A DNA stretch of 64,000 nt from an uncultured Cohaesibacter sp. (GTDB taxonomy: Bacteria > Pseudomonadota > Alphaproteobacteria > Rhizobiales > Cohaesibacteraceae). The number at the start of each line of letters is the position of its first letter. Position 1 is the first letter of the stretch. The position numbers were made by a program, and so were the translations under genes. Below are positions 27,222 to 38,825 of the stretch, piece after piece. The DNA lies in NCBI RefSeq assembly GCF_963676275.1, contig NZ_OY781091.1:2520775-2584774 (forward strand), read 5' to 3'. The notes below the pieces were generated by a model, which was not told the origin of the DNA, made no database searches, and saw only the letters and a program-made list of their open reading frames with translations.

Positions 27222-28463
27222 GTGAAACAGGAAAAGGAAATCCTCAGAGTAGGGCTGGTGGGGTCGGGCTTCATAGCCGCATTCCACCTGAAATCCATGC
27301 TCGGCGTGCGCAATATAACAATATCCGGCGTTTATAGCCGCACGCAGGCCCATCGCCAACATATCGTCAATCTGGCAACAGAACTGGGTCTGGGGCCTTG
27401 TTCCTCCTTTGCCTCGCTAGATGGCATGCTAGAAGATGACGCCATTGATGCCATCTGGATTCTGTCGCCCAACCATACCCGCCTCGATGTCATGCGCCAG
27501 ATCCATGCCGCAGTTATGGAGAAACGCAGCAAGGTCTTTGCCGTTGCCTGCGAAAAGCCACTGGCCCGCACCATCGCCGAAGCGCGAGAAATGCTCCGTC
27601 TGGCCGAAGAGGCCAATCTCAATCACGGCTATCTGGAAAATCAGGTCTTCTGCACCCCGGTCCTCAGAGGCAAGGAAATCATCTGGCGCCGCGCCGCTGC
27701 CAATGCGGGCAGGCCCTATCTGGCCCGCGCCGCCGAAGAACATTCCGGCCCCCATGCAGCCTGGTTCTGGCAGGGCGACAAGCAGGGCGGCGGTGTGCTC
27801 AATGACATGATGTGCCACAGTGTCGAGGTTGCCCGTCATCTGCTGACCGATCCGGCAAAGCCGCGCAGCTCGCTCAAGATCAAGTCTGTCAACGGCACGG
27901 TGGCCAATCTGAAATGGACCCAGCCCAAATATGCCAGCCAGCTTGCAGACCGCTATGGCCCGGATGTCGATTATCGCAACCGGCCATCGGAAGATTTCGC
28001 AAGGGCAACCATTGCGCTGGAAGATGAAGAAGGCAATGACCTGATGATTGAAGCCACCACCTCATGGGCCTATGTGGGGGCAGGCCTGCGCATTCAGCTC
28101 GAACTGCTCGGACCTGAATATTCCATGGAGTTCAATTCCCTTTCCACCGGCCTCAAGATCTTCATGTCGCGAGAAATCTCCGGCGATGAGGGCGAGGATC
28201 TGGTCGAGAAGCAGAATGCAGAGCAGGGGCTGATGCCGGTTCTGGAAGATGAGGCCGGGGTCTATGGCTATACCGATGAAAACCGCCACATGGTGGAAGC
28301 CTTCCGCAAAGGCAAACGCCCCGCAGAAACATTCGAGGATGGCCTCGCCGTCGTCGAAATGCTCATGGGCCTTTATTACTCCGCAGAAGTCGGCAAGACG
28401 GTTGCTTTTCCGGCACCCGAACTGGAAGACTATGTCCCGATGGTCGCCCGCGTGGGAGCATGA
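27222..28463 (+). CDS. Gfo/Idh/MocA-family NAD(P)-dependent oxidoreductase
   Basis: 413 residues, GTG start preceded by GGAGGAAAAAG. The N-terminal Rossmann motif is 'RVGLVGSGFIAAFHL', the conserved 'CEKPLARTIAEAREM' (EKP motif, near residue 112) marks the family, and 'GGGVLNDMMCHSVEVARHLL' contains the His used in catalysis. Such enzymes oxidise or reduce sugars and polyols, including inositol. Its position after a sugar transporter and repressor suggests that it acts on the imported compound; the exact reaction is open. Confidence 0.88.
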   Translation: MKQEKEILRVGLVGSGFIAAFHLKSMLGVRNITISGVYSRTQAHRQHIVNLATELGLGPCSSFASLDGMLEDDAIDAIWILSPNHTRLDVMRQIHAAVMEKRSKVFAVACEKPLARTIAEAREMLRLAEEANLNHGYLENQVFCTPVLRGKEIIWRRAAANAGRPYLARAAEEHSGPHAAWFWQGDKQGGGVLNDMMCHSVEVARHLLTDPAKPRSSLKIKSVNGTVANLKWTQPKYASQLADRYGPDVDYRNRPSEDFARATIALEDEEGNDLMIEATTSWAYVGAGLRIQLELLGPEYSMEFNSLSTGLKIFMSREISGDEGEDLVEKQNAEQGLMPVLEDEAGVYGYTDENRHMVEAFRKGKRPAETFEDGLAVVEMLMGLYYSAEVGKTVAFPAPELEDYVPMVARVGA

Positions 28464-28536
28464 TCAACCCACCGGAGCGAAAAGCAACGGTCAAAGCCGC
28501 CACCGCTCCCAACAGGGAACAAAAACAAGGCCAACA

Positions 28537-28572
28537 AGCGAAAGGCAGGGCAGTCCCGCTCTGCCTTTCGCT
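28537..28572. terminator. Terminator between convergent dehydrogenase and glycosyltransferase genes
   Basis: AGCGAAAGGCAG pairs perfectly over 12 bp with CTGCCTTTCGCT around a 12-nt loop. It ends in a T/C-rich stretch on the plus strand. Both flanking genes point toward it, so it probably serves both directions. Confidence 0.75.
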
Positions 28573-28576
28573 TTCT

Positions 28577-29650
28577 TCAGAAGGGCTTGAAACGATGGCG
28601 GATGGCGCGGGATGGATTGGTCTTCAATGAGAACAGCATGGCCTTGAGGGCAAGCAAGCGCTTTCCGCGCCGTTTTGCTTCCTGTACCAGATGATGGGCA
28701 AGCACCTGCCGCAATCTTGCGCTGCCAAAAAAGCCTTGCCCTTTGAGACCATTGAGCAGCAGCGCCAAGTCAACAGAGGCAAGCTCGGCAATCTTTCCCT
28801 GATTGAGTATCTGATCGATCAGGTCATAATAGCGAAAGAGCTTCACCATATCGGCTGGCGCATTGCGCAATTGGGGTGTCTCGCTATTCCAGCTGAAATC
28901 AGGCACACCGTCCCACGTCTGGGATAGATCATCACGACCGGCCTCGACTTCTCTGGCGATCAGAATGATCAGATCCTGCGAAAATCTCTGGCGCACAACG
29001 CTGGTCTGCGTCACCTGTCCGGGATGCAGGCGATAATCCAGCAAGATGTCAGCCAGCCCGACCAGCTTGCTTTTCTTGCTCATCCGATACCACAGATCCA
29101 GATCCTCAGCCCCCTTGAACATTTCACGATAGCCACCGACCGCAAGCATCTCGGCCTTGCGGGCCATGACAGTGGGGTGATGGGGCAGGCAGTTGCCCTG
29201 ACGCAGCGCCTTGGCGACATCCTCGGCGGAAAGGCGCGTATTGGTCACCTTGCCGATAGAGCGCCCCTGCGCGTCGATCTTGTTCATCTGCGAGAAGACC
29301 AGCCCGATATCGGGATTATCCTTGAGGCATTGCCATTGAACCGAGAAACGGTTGGGATAGGAGATATCGTCAGCATCCATGCGGGCGATGATATCGGCGC
29401 GGGCTTCAGAAAGCCCCCAATTGAGCGCCGAGACCAGCCCGCCATTCTGGCGCGCCAATATCCGGATGCGCCCATCCTGACGCGCCATCTTCTCCAAGAT
29501 GACGCCGCTACCGTCTGTCGAGCCGTCATTGATCACCAGTAGTTCGAAGTCGGCAAAATCCTGCGCCAGAATGCTGCTTATCGCTTCCTCGACATAGGCC
29601 TCGCCATTATAGACTGGCAATATGACAGAAATTTCAGGGACATGAGCCAT
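28577..29650 (-). CDS. Family 2 glycosyltransferase
   Basis: 357 residues. The GT-A fold starts with 'ISVILPVYNGEAYVEEAISSIL', followed by 'LLVINDGSTDGS' and the DxD-type 'IARMDADDISYPNRF' near residue 95; 'GAEDLDLWYRMSKK' holds the usual acidic base region. It is the last gene of a minus-strand run of surface-polysaccharide genes and begins 18 bases after the GT4 gene. Substrate and linkage are unknown. Confidence 0.88.
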   Translation of the reverse strand: MAHVPEISVILPVYNGEAYVEEAISSILAQDFADFELLVINDGSTDGSGVILEKMARQDGRIRILARQNGGLVSALNWGLSEARADIIARMDADDISYPNRFSVQWQCLKDNPDIGLVFSQMNKIDAQGRSIGKVTNTRLSAEDVAKALRQGNCLPHHPTVMARKAEMLAVGGYREMFKGAEDLDLWYRMSKKSKLVGLADILLDYRLHPGQVTQTSVVRQRFSQDLIILIAREVEAGRDDLSQTWDGVPDFSWNSETPQLRNAPADMVKLFRYYDLIDQILNQGKIAELASVDLALLLNGLKGQGFFGSARLRQVLAHHLVQEAKRRGKRLLALKAMLFSLKTNPSRAIRHRFKPF

Positions 29651-29668
29651 AATCAGTCAATTCCAGTC

Positions 29669-30745
29669 TCAGCCCATGCGGGCCGTTTTGCTATAGACGT
29701 CATCGAGAATGGAAACGGTTTTATGCAGATCGAATTTCTTTACCTGCTCATAGCCAAGGGCGACATAGTGCGGATAGTCGCCAACCATTTGCTCAAGGCC
29801 CTTGAGGATGTCTTCCACTTCAATGCTTTCAAGGAAAATCCCTGCATTGCCAACCGTTTCGGGCAGGGCGCCATTGGCCGTGGACACCACGCCGGCCCCT
29901 GCGGCAAAGGATTCCGTCGCCACAAGGCAAAAGCTCTCACGCTCGGAACAGATGAGCGAAATTCTGGCCTTCTGCAAACGCTCCTTGACCGCCTGATGGG
30001 GCAAACCATCAAGCAATGTCAGTCCCTCACAATCCTCGACAACCTTCTTTACCTGCCCGACATAATCAGGGCTGCCGGTGAAAGGGCCAACCAGACAGCC
30101 AGTCCATTGAGGATGACGCGCCAACAGCTGCGCCATGGCCTTGGCAGCAGGCAGCGCATTCTTCTGCGGCTCGATCCGTCCCACAAACAGGATCTCGTTA
30201 TTCTTCTGCTCAGCCGCCTGCCAGAGCGAGCAATCGATGCCGTTATGAACCGTATAGACCGGCGTCTTGAGAGAAGGATAGAGCGCCAGAAAGCTGTCCC
30301 GGCAGGTATCGGAAACAAAGACAAGCCCGCTCAGCGCTTCATATCGCCTCTTGTGGCGCCATTTGCGGAACCAGGAGAGCTTTTCCGCAATTTCGAAATT
30401 ATGCCGATGCAGCAGCACCGGAACCGTTTTAAAGAGCGCCGCGACCTTTTGCGCCGTCGGCCCATGCTGCTGGACCACGATCAGATCCGGCTGATATTCA
30501 GAAATGATGGATTGCAGTTGCGCCATCTTTCCCTGCGGACCATCCGCCTTGAGCATCCGCACAGGCAAATCATCAAACGGCTCGTCTATCTCATCACAGA
30601 CCACTAGAATCTCATGTGCGCTTCTCAGGCTCTGCTCATAGACACAAAGATCGATGGATGTTGCCTTTCTCGGTCCGAAATGCATGTTCCGCGGCAGATA
30701 GTTCAAGACTTTCAGCCGAGCAGGGGAAGGACTGACCATCGTCAT
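29669..30745 (-). CDS. Family 4 (GT-B) glycosyltransferase
   Basis: About 358 residues. The C-terminal nucleotide-sugar-binding half is clear: 'ILFVGRIEPQKNALPAAKAM' and 'SLICSERESFCLVATESFAAGAGVVSTANGALPE', including the E-x7-E motif. The N-terminal acceptor half has 'VLLHRHNFEI'. The start at 30745 is preceded by AGGA; the frame is open up to 30856, but that extra part is a repeat-rich, low-complexity leader and unlikely to be translated. The gene belongs to the surface-glycan cluster. Confidence 0.85.
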   Translation of the reverse strand: MTMVSPSPARLKVLNYLPRNMHFGPRKATSIDLCVYEQSLRSAHEILVVCDEIDEPFDDLPVRMLKADGPQGKMAQLQSIISEYQPDLIVVQQHGPTAQKVAALFKTVPVLLHRHNFEIAEKLSWFRKWRHKRRYEALSGLVFVSDTCRDSFLALYPSLKTPVYTVHNGIDCSLWQAAEQKNNEILFVGRIEPQKNALPAAKAMAQLLARHPQWTGCLVGPFTGSPDYVGQVKKVVEDCEGLTLLDGLPHQAVKERLQKARISLICSERESFCLVATESFAAGAGVVSTANGALPETVGNAGIFLESIEVEDILKGLEQMVGDYPHYVALGYEQVKKFDLHKTVSILDDVYSKTARMG

Positions 30746-30808
30746 GTGAGAAATCCTAAAATCGAAAGACAAGCCCCGAATACAAACCAGATTCAAACCC
30801 GAATGCAG

Positions 30809-30844
30809 CGCACCGACAATCGCACTGACAATCGCACCGACACC
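30809..30844. repeat. Three tandem 12-bp repeats in a gene leader
   Basis: CGCACCGACAAT, CGCACTGACAAT and CGCACCGACACC follow head to tail, 64 bases upstream of the GT4 start on the opposite strand. The copy number could vary by slippage; no function can be assigned. Confidence 0.6.
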
Positions 30845-30905
30845 TCCCACACCCATGAATGCAGGGCTTCATTCCTAGTGGGACAATCGCTTGTATCAGA
30901 AAATT

Positions 30906-32072
30906 TTAGGCATTGGTCATATTTTGTGCAAGCCTTCTGACGTCGGCGATCTCTTTTTGAACTCTGGGACTATTGGGTTGCAGCGCTTTGGCAAATCTCA
31001 AAAAGCGAAAACTCTCGGAATAATTGCCAAGATCCTTGTTCAATGCCGCCGCAGTCAGCAGGTCATTGAGCGTCAGACGCAGATAATTGTCACCAAGTTC
31101 GCTAAACAGGGCTTGCAACAAGCCTTCAACGGTTTCTCTATCCCAGCAATCTGACGATTGTTCCGGATAGGAAGAAAAATCAGTCGAGAAAAACTCAGGA
31201 AAATCGCTCACCCCAAGCCGCTCAGAAAGCGCGAGATTGGACTCCTGATAATGGCTGTAGAACTGTTCCGCCTGATGCCGACTTGGCTGCATTTCCTGCT
31301 CGGGAAGAGCCAGTGAATTGATGAGCGTAAACAGCTTTCCCTTATTCAGCGCAGACGATCCGATCAACAGATGCCCCAGCTTTGTTTGCAGGGCAGTTTT
31401 CGTCTCATTCCGCCGCGAACCTCCAACATAGTCAGAGACACCGAGAATTGAGAAGAAATCGGCAACGGCGTCATTTCCCACCAGACGGGACCGATCAAAA
31501 CAGCGCACCTTGACGGCACCTTCTCCAAAGACATCGATCCACATTCCGATCCGCCTGTTATAGTCGAGATAGAGATCAAACCGCGGATCATAGGGTGGCA
31601 GAATGTCGGAGTGATTGCCCCAGAGGTCATATTCGGCGTGTCGCTGATCCTTCGAGCCTTCCTGAGCGTGGGAAATCGCATGCTGATCCTGTCTGCGCAG
31701 ATAGCAGATGATCTCGATCTGATCGAATTGCCGAGACAGGATAGTCTTGATCTCCTCGATATTTTGCCTTTCGAAAAAGAAGGAAAAATTCTCAGAAGAA
31801 ACAATGACATCCTGCTCGAATTCAGCAAACCTTGCGAGCAGATTTTTGCCATTGGACAGTCGGGCACCCTGCGGCACGATCCGTCCTTTATGGACATATT
31901 CGATCCAGTCATGAAGATCGGGGAAACCGTTCCAGGTTCCATTCTGCTTCTGATAGAAAAACACAAGCCCCTTTCTCCCAAGGGCTTCTTTATTCTCCTT
32001 CAAGGCATGCTGAATGGACGTCGTCCCGGTTTTGTGTGAGCCAATATGAATATACAGCTTTCGTCCAGACAT
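30906..32072 (-). CDS. Sulfotransferase-like P-loop protein of the glycan cluster
   Basis: 388 residues. The N-terminal 'LYIHIGSHKTGTTSIQHALK' matches the 5'-phosphosulfate-binding loop of PAPS-dependent sulfotransferases, and 'QIEICYLRRQDQHAISHAQE' near residue 125 fits the 3'-phosphate-binding region with its Arg and Ser. The C-terminal 150 residues are not recognisable. Beside glycosyltransferases and UDP-galactopyranose mutase, it probably modifies the same surface glycan, possibly by sulfation; the donor and acceptor have not been shown. Confidence 0.7.
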   Translation of the reverse strand: MSGRKLYIHIGSHKTGTTSIQHALKENKEALGRKGLVFFYQKQNGTWNGFPDLHDWIEYVHKGRIVPQGARLSNGKNLLARFAEFEQDVIVSSENFSFFFERQNIEEIKTILSRQFDQIEIICYLRRQDQHAISHAQEGSKDQRHAEYDLWGNHSDILPPYDPRFDLYLDYNRRIGMWIDVFGEGAVKVRCFDRSRLVGNDAVADFFSILGVSDYVGGSRRNETKTALQTKLGHLLIGSSALNKGKLFTLINSLALPEQEMQPSRHQAEQFYSHYQESNLALSERLGVSDFPEFFSTDFSSYPEQSSDCWDRETVEGLLQALFSELGDNYLRLTLNDLLTAAALNKDLGNYSESFRFLRFAKALQPNSPRVQKEIADVRRLAQNMTNA

Positions 32073-32140
32073 CGAATTCTCATACCTTCATATTCTTGCG
32101 ATTGCTATTTGGAACTCACTGCGGAACGAACGCCGGCCGC

Positions 32141-33967
32141 TCACATCTCTTTGCCAATCAGAACTTCCTGCCAGAAATCCTTGTTAAGCTTTTGATCTTT
32201 CATGCGCTCATAATCCGCTTGCAGCTGCTTGCGCACCTTGGCAAAAGCCCACATATTCTTGGCAAAACGCCATAGATTGGAGAAATAACGCCGCCGATTG
32301 ATGGAGCAGACATAGCCGATATTGGTCGTATCATCCACCGTCACCACGACAGGCCGCAAAAAGGCTTCCCAAGGCGCAGCCCTTGCATTCAACGGCATCT
32401 TTCGGCCTCTGGCAAAGAACAAGAATGGCGGCAACAAGTGACCACACAGGGTCAACTGGCGCAGCATGAAGGCCTTGCGAAAACGTCCGATACCGGGTTT
32501 GATCAGTTCGATAGAGCCGACATCGACATTCTTGGTAATGATTTCATTTTCTGTGAAGGCCTTGATTTCCGCTCGCTTCTCGGACATGTCCATATCTTTG
32601 GTCCAAAAATCCGGCCCTTTCATCACATCTTCTATCGCAAGATTGATCGCCTTGGCTGAATCATAGTGATAGGACGCGTTATAGCGATTGAAATATCGAG
32701 TCAGCATCGTCAGATCACCAAAGAATGAGTGACGCAGATTTTTGAAAACGAGATGCTGAACCAGATGATATCGGGCATCCAGATAATTGATCAGAGGCGT
32801 CTGCTTGGCTTCGAAATCTTCCTGCATCGAGACCACGCCGGGCAGGGTGGTAATGTGAAAATCATTGGCAAGGGAGAAGAAGATATCATCCCCGCGCACG
32901 AAGAACGGGAAGGTCCAGTGCTTGACCTCGGCGATAGGGAAACAGAAATACCACCAGCCGCCATACCGATTATTCTGCTTACCCTGACTGCCAAACGCAC
33001 ACTGGACGACATTCTCGAACTCGCGCAGATCGGTCCTGCAATGCAAGGGCACACAGCGTTGATTGAACAGGGCTGAATTCTCCCACATCATCCATTTGTG
33101 GGTTTCCGTGATCATCGCCCCACAGATGGTGCGTTTGGGATCATCGGAAAACCGCAAGGCAACCAGAGTTCGGCGCAGACTTTCGGGAAAAATGGTTGCG
33201 TCATCATCCATGAAGAGCACATGGCTCGACAGATTGTTGTTCACCACCTCCAGCAGTCCGCGAGAAAAACCTCCCGCACCACCGTAATTCTTGTTCTTGA
33301 TCACCCGACCGCGCGAAAAGCCGATCTCATCGGTATCACCGCCATTGTCGATGACCAGAAGCTGGAACAGGGGGGCTATATCCTCATTCTCGGAAAAATA
33401 GGCCTCGAGACGATTGCAGGTGGATTGCACGGCCTCATTGCGCTTGAAGGTCGTGATTACGCCGGTAATGGTCGCGTCATTCAGGATAGGGCCTTCGATG
33501 ATATAGTCCGCCGCTTCCAGAATAATCTCGCTTTCAGATTCAATCTCGAAAAACAGCAATCCCTTGGCATCAAGCAGCGGCAGCTCATAGTCCAGATAGC
33601 CCAAATCATCAAGCTCGAACAGATTGTGAATCAATTGATCCCAACTGGCTTCGCTCCGCGCCATATAGACGCGCAACACCCCATGTCCTTTCAATTTGAT
33701 CCTGAGCCGAAGCTTGTGATCAGCCCCAAGATCATAACAATATAGAGGAAAGGAATTGAAGTAGCTGTTAAAGGTCAGGACACCATCCTTGAAGCAATAA
33801 TAGGTGCCCTTTTGCGTATCGTAGCCCGCATGCCCCTCGGAATGATAAAATAAATCAACTTCCGAATTGACTTTTGGATCGGGGGCCAACAGCCGTTGTG
33901 CAATAAATTCTTCCGAGACAACATCCAGATTGGAATTTATCTCGGAAATACAAATAGATTCGTCCAT
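32141..33967 (-). CDS. GlfT2-like galactofuranosyltransferase
   Basis: 608 residues in the architecture of mycobacterial GlfT2: an N-terminal beta-rich domain (to about residue 165), a GT2 core ('ITGVITTFKRNEAVQSTCNRL', 'QLLVIDNGGDTD', then 'VLFMDDDATIFPESL' carrying the DDD metal-binding motif near 256) and 'GGWWYFCFPI' and 'FFVRGDDIFFSLA' downstream, ending in a helical C-terminal region. It would polymerise galactofuranose from UDP-Galf. The UDP-galactopyranose mutase gene, which supplies that donor, lies directly upstream on the same strand. Confidence 0.85.
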   Translation of the reverse strand: MDESICISEINSNLDVVSEEFIAQRLLAPDPKVNSEVDLFYHSEGHAGYDTQKGTYYCFKDGVLTFNSYFNSFPLYCYDLGADHKLRLRIKLKGHGVLRVYMARSEASWDQLIHNLFELDDLGYLDYELPLLDAKGLLFFEIESESEIILEAADYIIEGPILNDATITGVITTFKRNEAVQSTCNRLEAYFSENEDIAPLFQLLVIDNGGDTDEIGFSRGRVIKNKNYGGAGGFSRGLLEVVNNNLSSHVLFMDDDATIFPESLRRTLVALRFSDDPKRTICGAMITETHKWMMWENSALFNQRCVPLHCRTDLREFENVVQCAFGSQGKQNNRYGGWWYFCFPIAEVKHWTFPFFVRGDDIFFSLANDFHITTLPGVVSMQEDFEAKQTPLINYLDARYHLVQHLVFKNLRHSFFGDLTMLTRYFNRYNASYHYDSAKAINLAIEDVMKGPDFWTKDMDMSEKRAEIKAFTENEIITKNVDVGSIELIKPGIGRFRKAFMLRQLTLCGHLLPPFLFFARGRKMPLNARAAPWEAFLRPVVVTVDDTTNIGYVCSINRRRYFSNLWRFAKNMWAFAKVRKQLQADYERMKDQKLNKDFWQEVLIGKEM

Positions 33968-34042
33968 TTAAAACTTGCTCCAGAAAGAACGAAATCCTGC
34001 GATCTCGCCTGTCCAAATTCGAATTGGGGTCTGAGTGGCGCG

Positions 34043-36307
<2,265 letters not shown>

Positions 36308-37063
36308 ATGTCAATTCTCGAAACCACAGTGCAGAATATTCAATATGCCGAGTCGGTCGAATCGGCTTTTCTTGCTTTTAAGGATTTTTTGAACGCGCAT
36401 GGTTACGACAAGGCAGTTTACACCTTGCTGACGGATCACCCATCCATAGGGCAACAAGCCCATCATGGGGTCGCCACCGACTATCCCGAAGACTGGATCC
36501 GCTTTTATATCGCGCAGAATTATCAGAAATTTGATCCGGTCTGGCTACGCTCGCTGGAACGTCCGGTTCCATTTTTCTGGAAAGATGCCGTGCAGGAGCA
36601 ACAGCAAAACAGATTGCTCGAACCGGCACTCCTTGCCCAGTCCGCAAAAGTCATGAATCAGGCCGCAGATGCAGGCGTTGCAGACGGCATTGGCATTCCC
36701 TTTACAAACAAGTTCGGAGAAATGGCGGGTTTCGGAATATCCCGGGAAAGATATGAACCGCATCATGATTATCAGGAACTGGGGCAGATCTATCTCGTCT
36801 CCTCCATCTTCCACGATAAATTCACCAGCCTGCACGCTGATAGCGCCCTCCCGAACCTGACAATGCGGGAGAAGGACATTCTCTTGTGGGCAGCAGAAGG
36901 GAAATCGGACTGGGAAATCGCCACCATTCTTGGCATCAAGCATCCAACGGTTCGATATCATTGGGGCAATATTTTCAAAAAACTCGATGCAACAAACAGA
37001 TTGCTGGCAACATCGATCGCGATAAGAAGGAAAATCGTCACGCCGCTGGCAATCAAGCTGTAA
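36308..37063 (+). CDS. LuxR-type quorum-sensing receptor (LuxR solo in this window)
   Basis: 251 residues. The autoinducer-binding domain has the residues that line the acyl-homoserine-lactone pocket in TraR at identical spacing: W63, Y67, D76-P77 and W91 (TraR W57, Y61, D70-P71, W85). The C-terminal LuxR HTH is 'LTMREKDILLWAAEGKSDWEIATILGIKHPTVRYHWGNIFKKL'. No luxI synthase is seen within the window, so it may answer to a signal made elsewhere. Downstream on the same strand, 331 bases on, is a P450 gene followed by an acyltransferase gene. Confidence 0.9.
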   Translation: MSILETTVQNIQYAESVESAFLAFKDFLNAHGYDKAVYTLLTDHPSIGQQAHHGVATDYPEDWIRFYIAQNYQKFDPVWLRSLERPVPFFWKDAVQEQQQNRLLEPALLAQSAKVMNQAADAGVADGIGIPFTNKFGEMAGFGISRERYEPHHDYQELGQIYLVSSIFHDKFTSLHADSALPNLTMREKDILLWAAEGKSDWEIATILGIKHPTVRYHWGNIFKKLDATNRLLATSIAIRRKIVTPLAIKL

Positions 37064-37231
37064 CGACGAAAAAGGGTGGCCAGCCATTGGACCAGTCACC
37101 CCCTGATAGGTTATGAAACAAATAAAATAATGAGGCAGTCAGATAAACCAGCAAATCTGCAGCCTGAGAATTCAACAAACTCTCTGTGACAACCACACCC
37201 CAATCTTAAAAGCATATGGCTGCAGGATCCA

Positions 37232-37247
37232 CTATCAAGATTGATAG
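37232..37247. promoter_or_regulatory. Perfect inverted repeat upstream of the P450 gene
   Basis: CTATCAAGATTGATAG is a 16-bp palindrome with a central GA, 147 bases before the P450 start. Its size and place fit a dimeric activator or repressor site. It differs from the GC-rich tra-box type, so binding by the neighbouring LuxR protein is a guess. Confidence 0.5.
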
Positions 37248-37264
37248 GTGAGGTGATATGGCCT

Positions 37265-37290
37265 TAGTAGCTCACACTAGTAGCTCACAC
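37265..37290. repeat. Perfect 13-bp tandem duplication in the P450 leader
   Basis: TAGTAGCTCACAC occurs twice in a row (37265-37277 and 37278-37290) with no change. It lies just after an ATG at 37258 that has a GTGAGG ribosome site and opens a 91-codon frame overlapping the P450 gene in another phase. A two-copy repeat of this kind is prone to slip. Confidence 0.7.
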
Positions 37291-37393
37291 TATATGAGCA
37301 TAACGAAAAGACTGGATAGATCGTTCAATTTTGGCGATAGTGCCCTCCATAAAGTTCAGATCATATGCATCTTTCTTTTCAGGGGACCAGAAA

Positions 37394-38818
37394 TTGCCAA
37401 ACGACGCCACGCTTGCAGTCAACACAGACGAGGATTTCTGCCCTCCTTATCCTACGCGGGAGCGGGGCAAAGTGAAGGTTCTGCGGCTCTTGAACAAGGC
37501 GCGAAAGAACTATCTGGCAATTTGGTCACATAAGGATTTTGATCAAAATCTCATCGATTTCAAAATTCTCAATCGCCAACTGATGGTCTGCAATTCCCCG
37601 GACACGGTGAAGGAAGCCTTCCAGACCAATCATCAGGCGCTCCAGCGCAAAACACCTCAGATGCGCAACGCACTCAGCCCCCTGATAGGAGATGGCCTGT
37701 TCATCAGCGACGGAGAGATCTGGACCGCACGCCGCAAGATCGTGAGCCCGATCATTCACGGCTCCAGAGTTTCCAGCTTTTCTCCCATCATGATAGAAAC
37801 CATTGAAGAGAAAAGGCGAGAGTGGATAGCACGCAACGAGGGCGATGAAATCGACGCATTGTCGGAGATGGCCCATCTGACCGCAGAAATCATTTGCAGA
37901 ACCATATTCGGTCAAGATCTTGGGCGAGAATTCGCCACCGAAGTTGTCGAGGCCTTTTCCGATTATCAGCGCCAGATCGACCAGATCGATCTCATATCGC
38001 TTCTTGGCTTGCCCGAATGGCTGCCCCGCTTCACCAAGCCCTCGGTCCGCAAATCGATCAAGCGCATTCATACCGTGCTTGATCAGATCATCGATCAATA
38101 TGCCCGCACCAGTTCGCAAAGCAATGTCTCGGTCCTTGGTGGCTTGCTTGAAGCCTGTAACGAAGATGGCACGCCGCTCGACCGGCAGGCAATCCGCAAC
38201 GAAGCGGCCGTCATCTTCATGGCAGGACATGAAACCACGGCCAATACACTGGCTTGGGCCTGGTTTCTCATTTCCCAGTCGCCGCGCGTCTCCCGACGCC
38301 TCAGACAGGAGCTTGATACGGTGCTGGAGGGCAGGGTGCCCACATTCGCCGATGTCCGCAAATTGCCTTACACAAAGGCAATCATAGAAGAAGCCTTGCG
38401 CCTTTATCCGCCTGTGCCGATCCTAGGCCGAGAAGCCATGGAAGATACCAGTATCGATGGCCATCCGGTCAGCAAGGGCACCCTCCTGCTAGTTGTTCCG
38501 TGGCTGTTGCAGCGCAATTCCAACCTCTGGAGCACTCCACATCTGTTTCGTCCGGAACGCCATCTGGAAAGCGCCCCTGACAATGATCTGGCCAAGCGCT
38601 CCAAATATAGCTATGTGCCCTTCAGCATAGGCCCGCGCATATGCCCCGGTCTTGCCTTTGGCATGACTGAAGCCATATTGAGCCTCGCTATTCTGGCGCG
38701 TGATCTAGAATTGAAGCTAAAACCGGGTGAAGATGTCCAGCCCATTTGCCGCCTGACCCTGCGGCCGGGCGACCGATTGCCAATGACCATTCACCATCGA
38801 GACAGACCAACCCTGTAG
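37394..38818 (+). CDS. Cytochrome P450
   Basis: About 474 residues from a TTG start at 37394, which has AGGGGA 7 bases upstream; the ATG at 37331 has no ribosome site. The three P450 signatures are intact: the I-helix oxygen motif AGHETTANT (A277 on), ExxR as E333-x-x-R336 in 'EEALRLYPPVP', and the heme-thiolate loop FSIGPRICPG with C417. The protein has no membrane anchor and no fused reductase, so it needs a partner reductase or ferredoxin, none of which is nearby. It resembles fatty-acid or terpene-type P450s in general build; the substrate is unknown. It is 7 bases from the acyltransferase gene. Confidence 0.9.
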   Translation: MPNDATLAVNTDEDFCPPYPTRERGKVKVLRLLNKARKNYLAIWSHKDFDQNLIDFKILNRQLMVCNSPDTVKEAFQTNHQALQRKTPQMRNALSPLIGDGLFISDGEIWTARRKIVSPIIHGSRVSSFSPIMIETIEEKRREWIARNEGDEIDALSEMAHLTAEIICRTIFGQDLGREFATEVVEAFSDYQRQIDQIDLISLLGLPEWLPRFTKPSVRKSIKRIHTVLDQIIDQYARTSSQSNVSVLGGLLEACNEDGTPLDRQAIRNEAAVIFMAGHETTANTLAWAWFLISQSPRVSRRLRQELDTVLEGRVPTFADVRKLPYTKAIIEEALRLYPPVPILGREAMEDTSIDGHPVSKGTLLLVVPWLLQRNSNLWSTPHLFRPERHLESAPDNDLAKRSKYSYVPFSIGPRICPGLAFGMTEAILSLAILARDLELKLKPGEDVQPICRLTLRPGDRLPMTIHHRDRPTL

Positions 38819-38825
38819 TGATCCG

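Noticed and set aside
37258-37533. 91-codon frame with a ribosome site overlapping the P450 start in another phase
   Set aside because: The overlapping part is out of phase with a clear P450 gene and its composition is not protein-like. Removing one copy of the 13-bp repeat puts a stop in the P450 frame, so phase variation of the P450 by this repeat is not supported.
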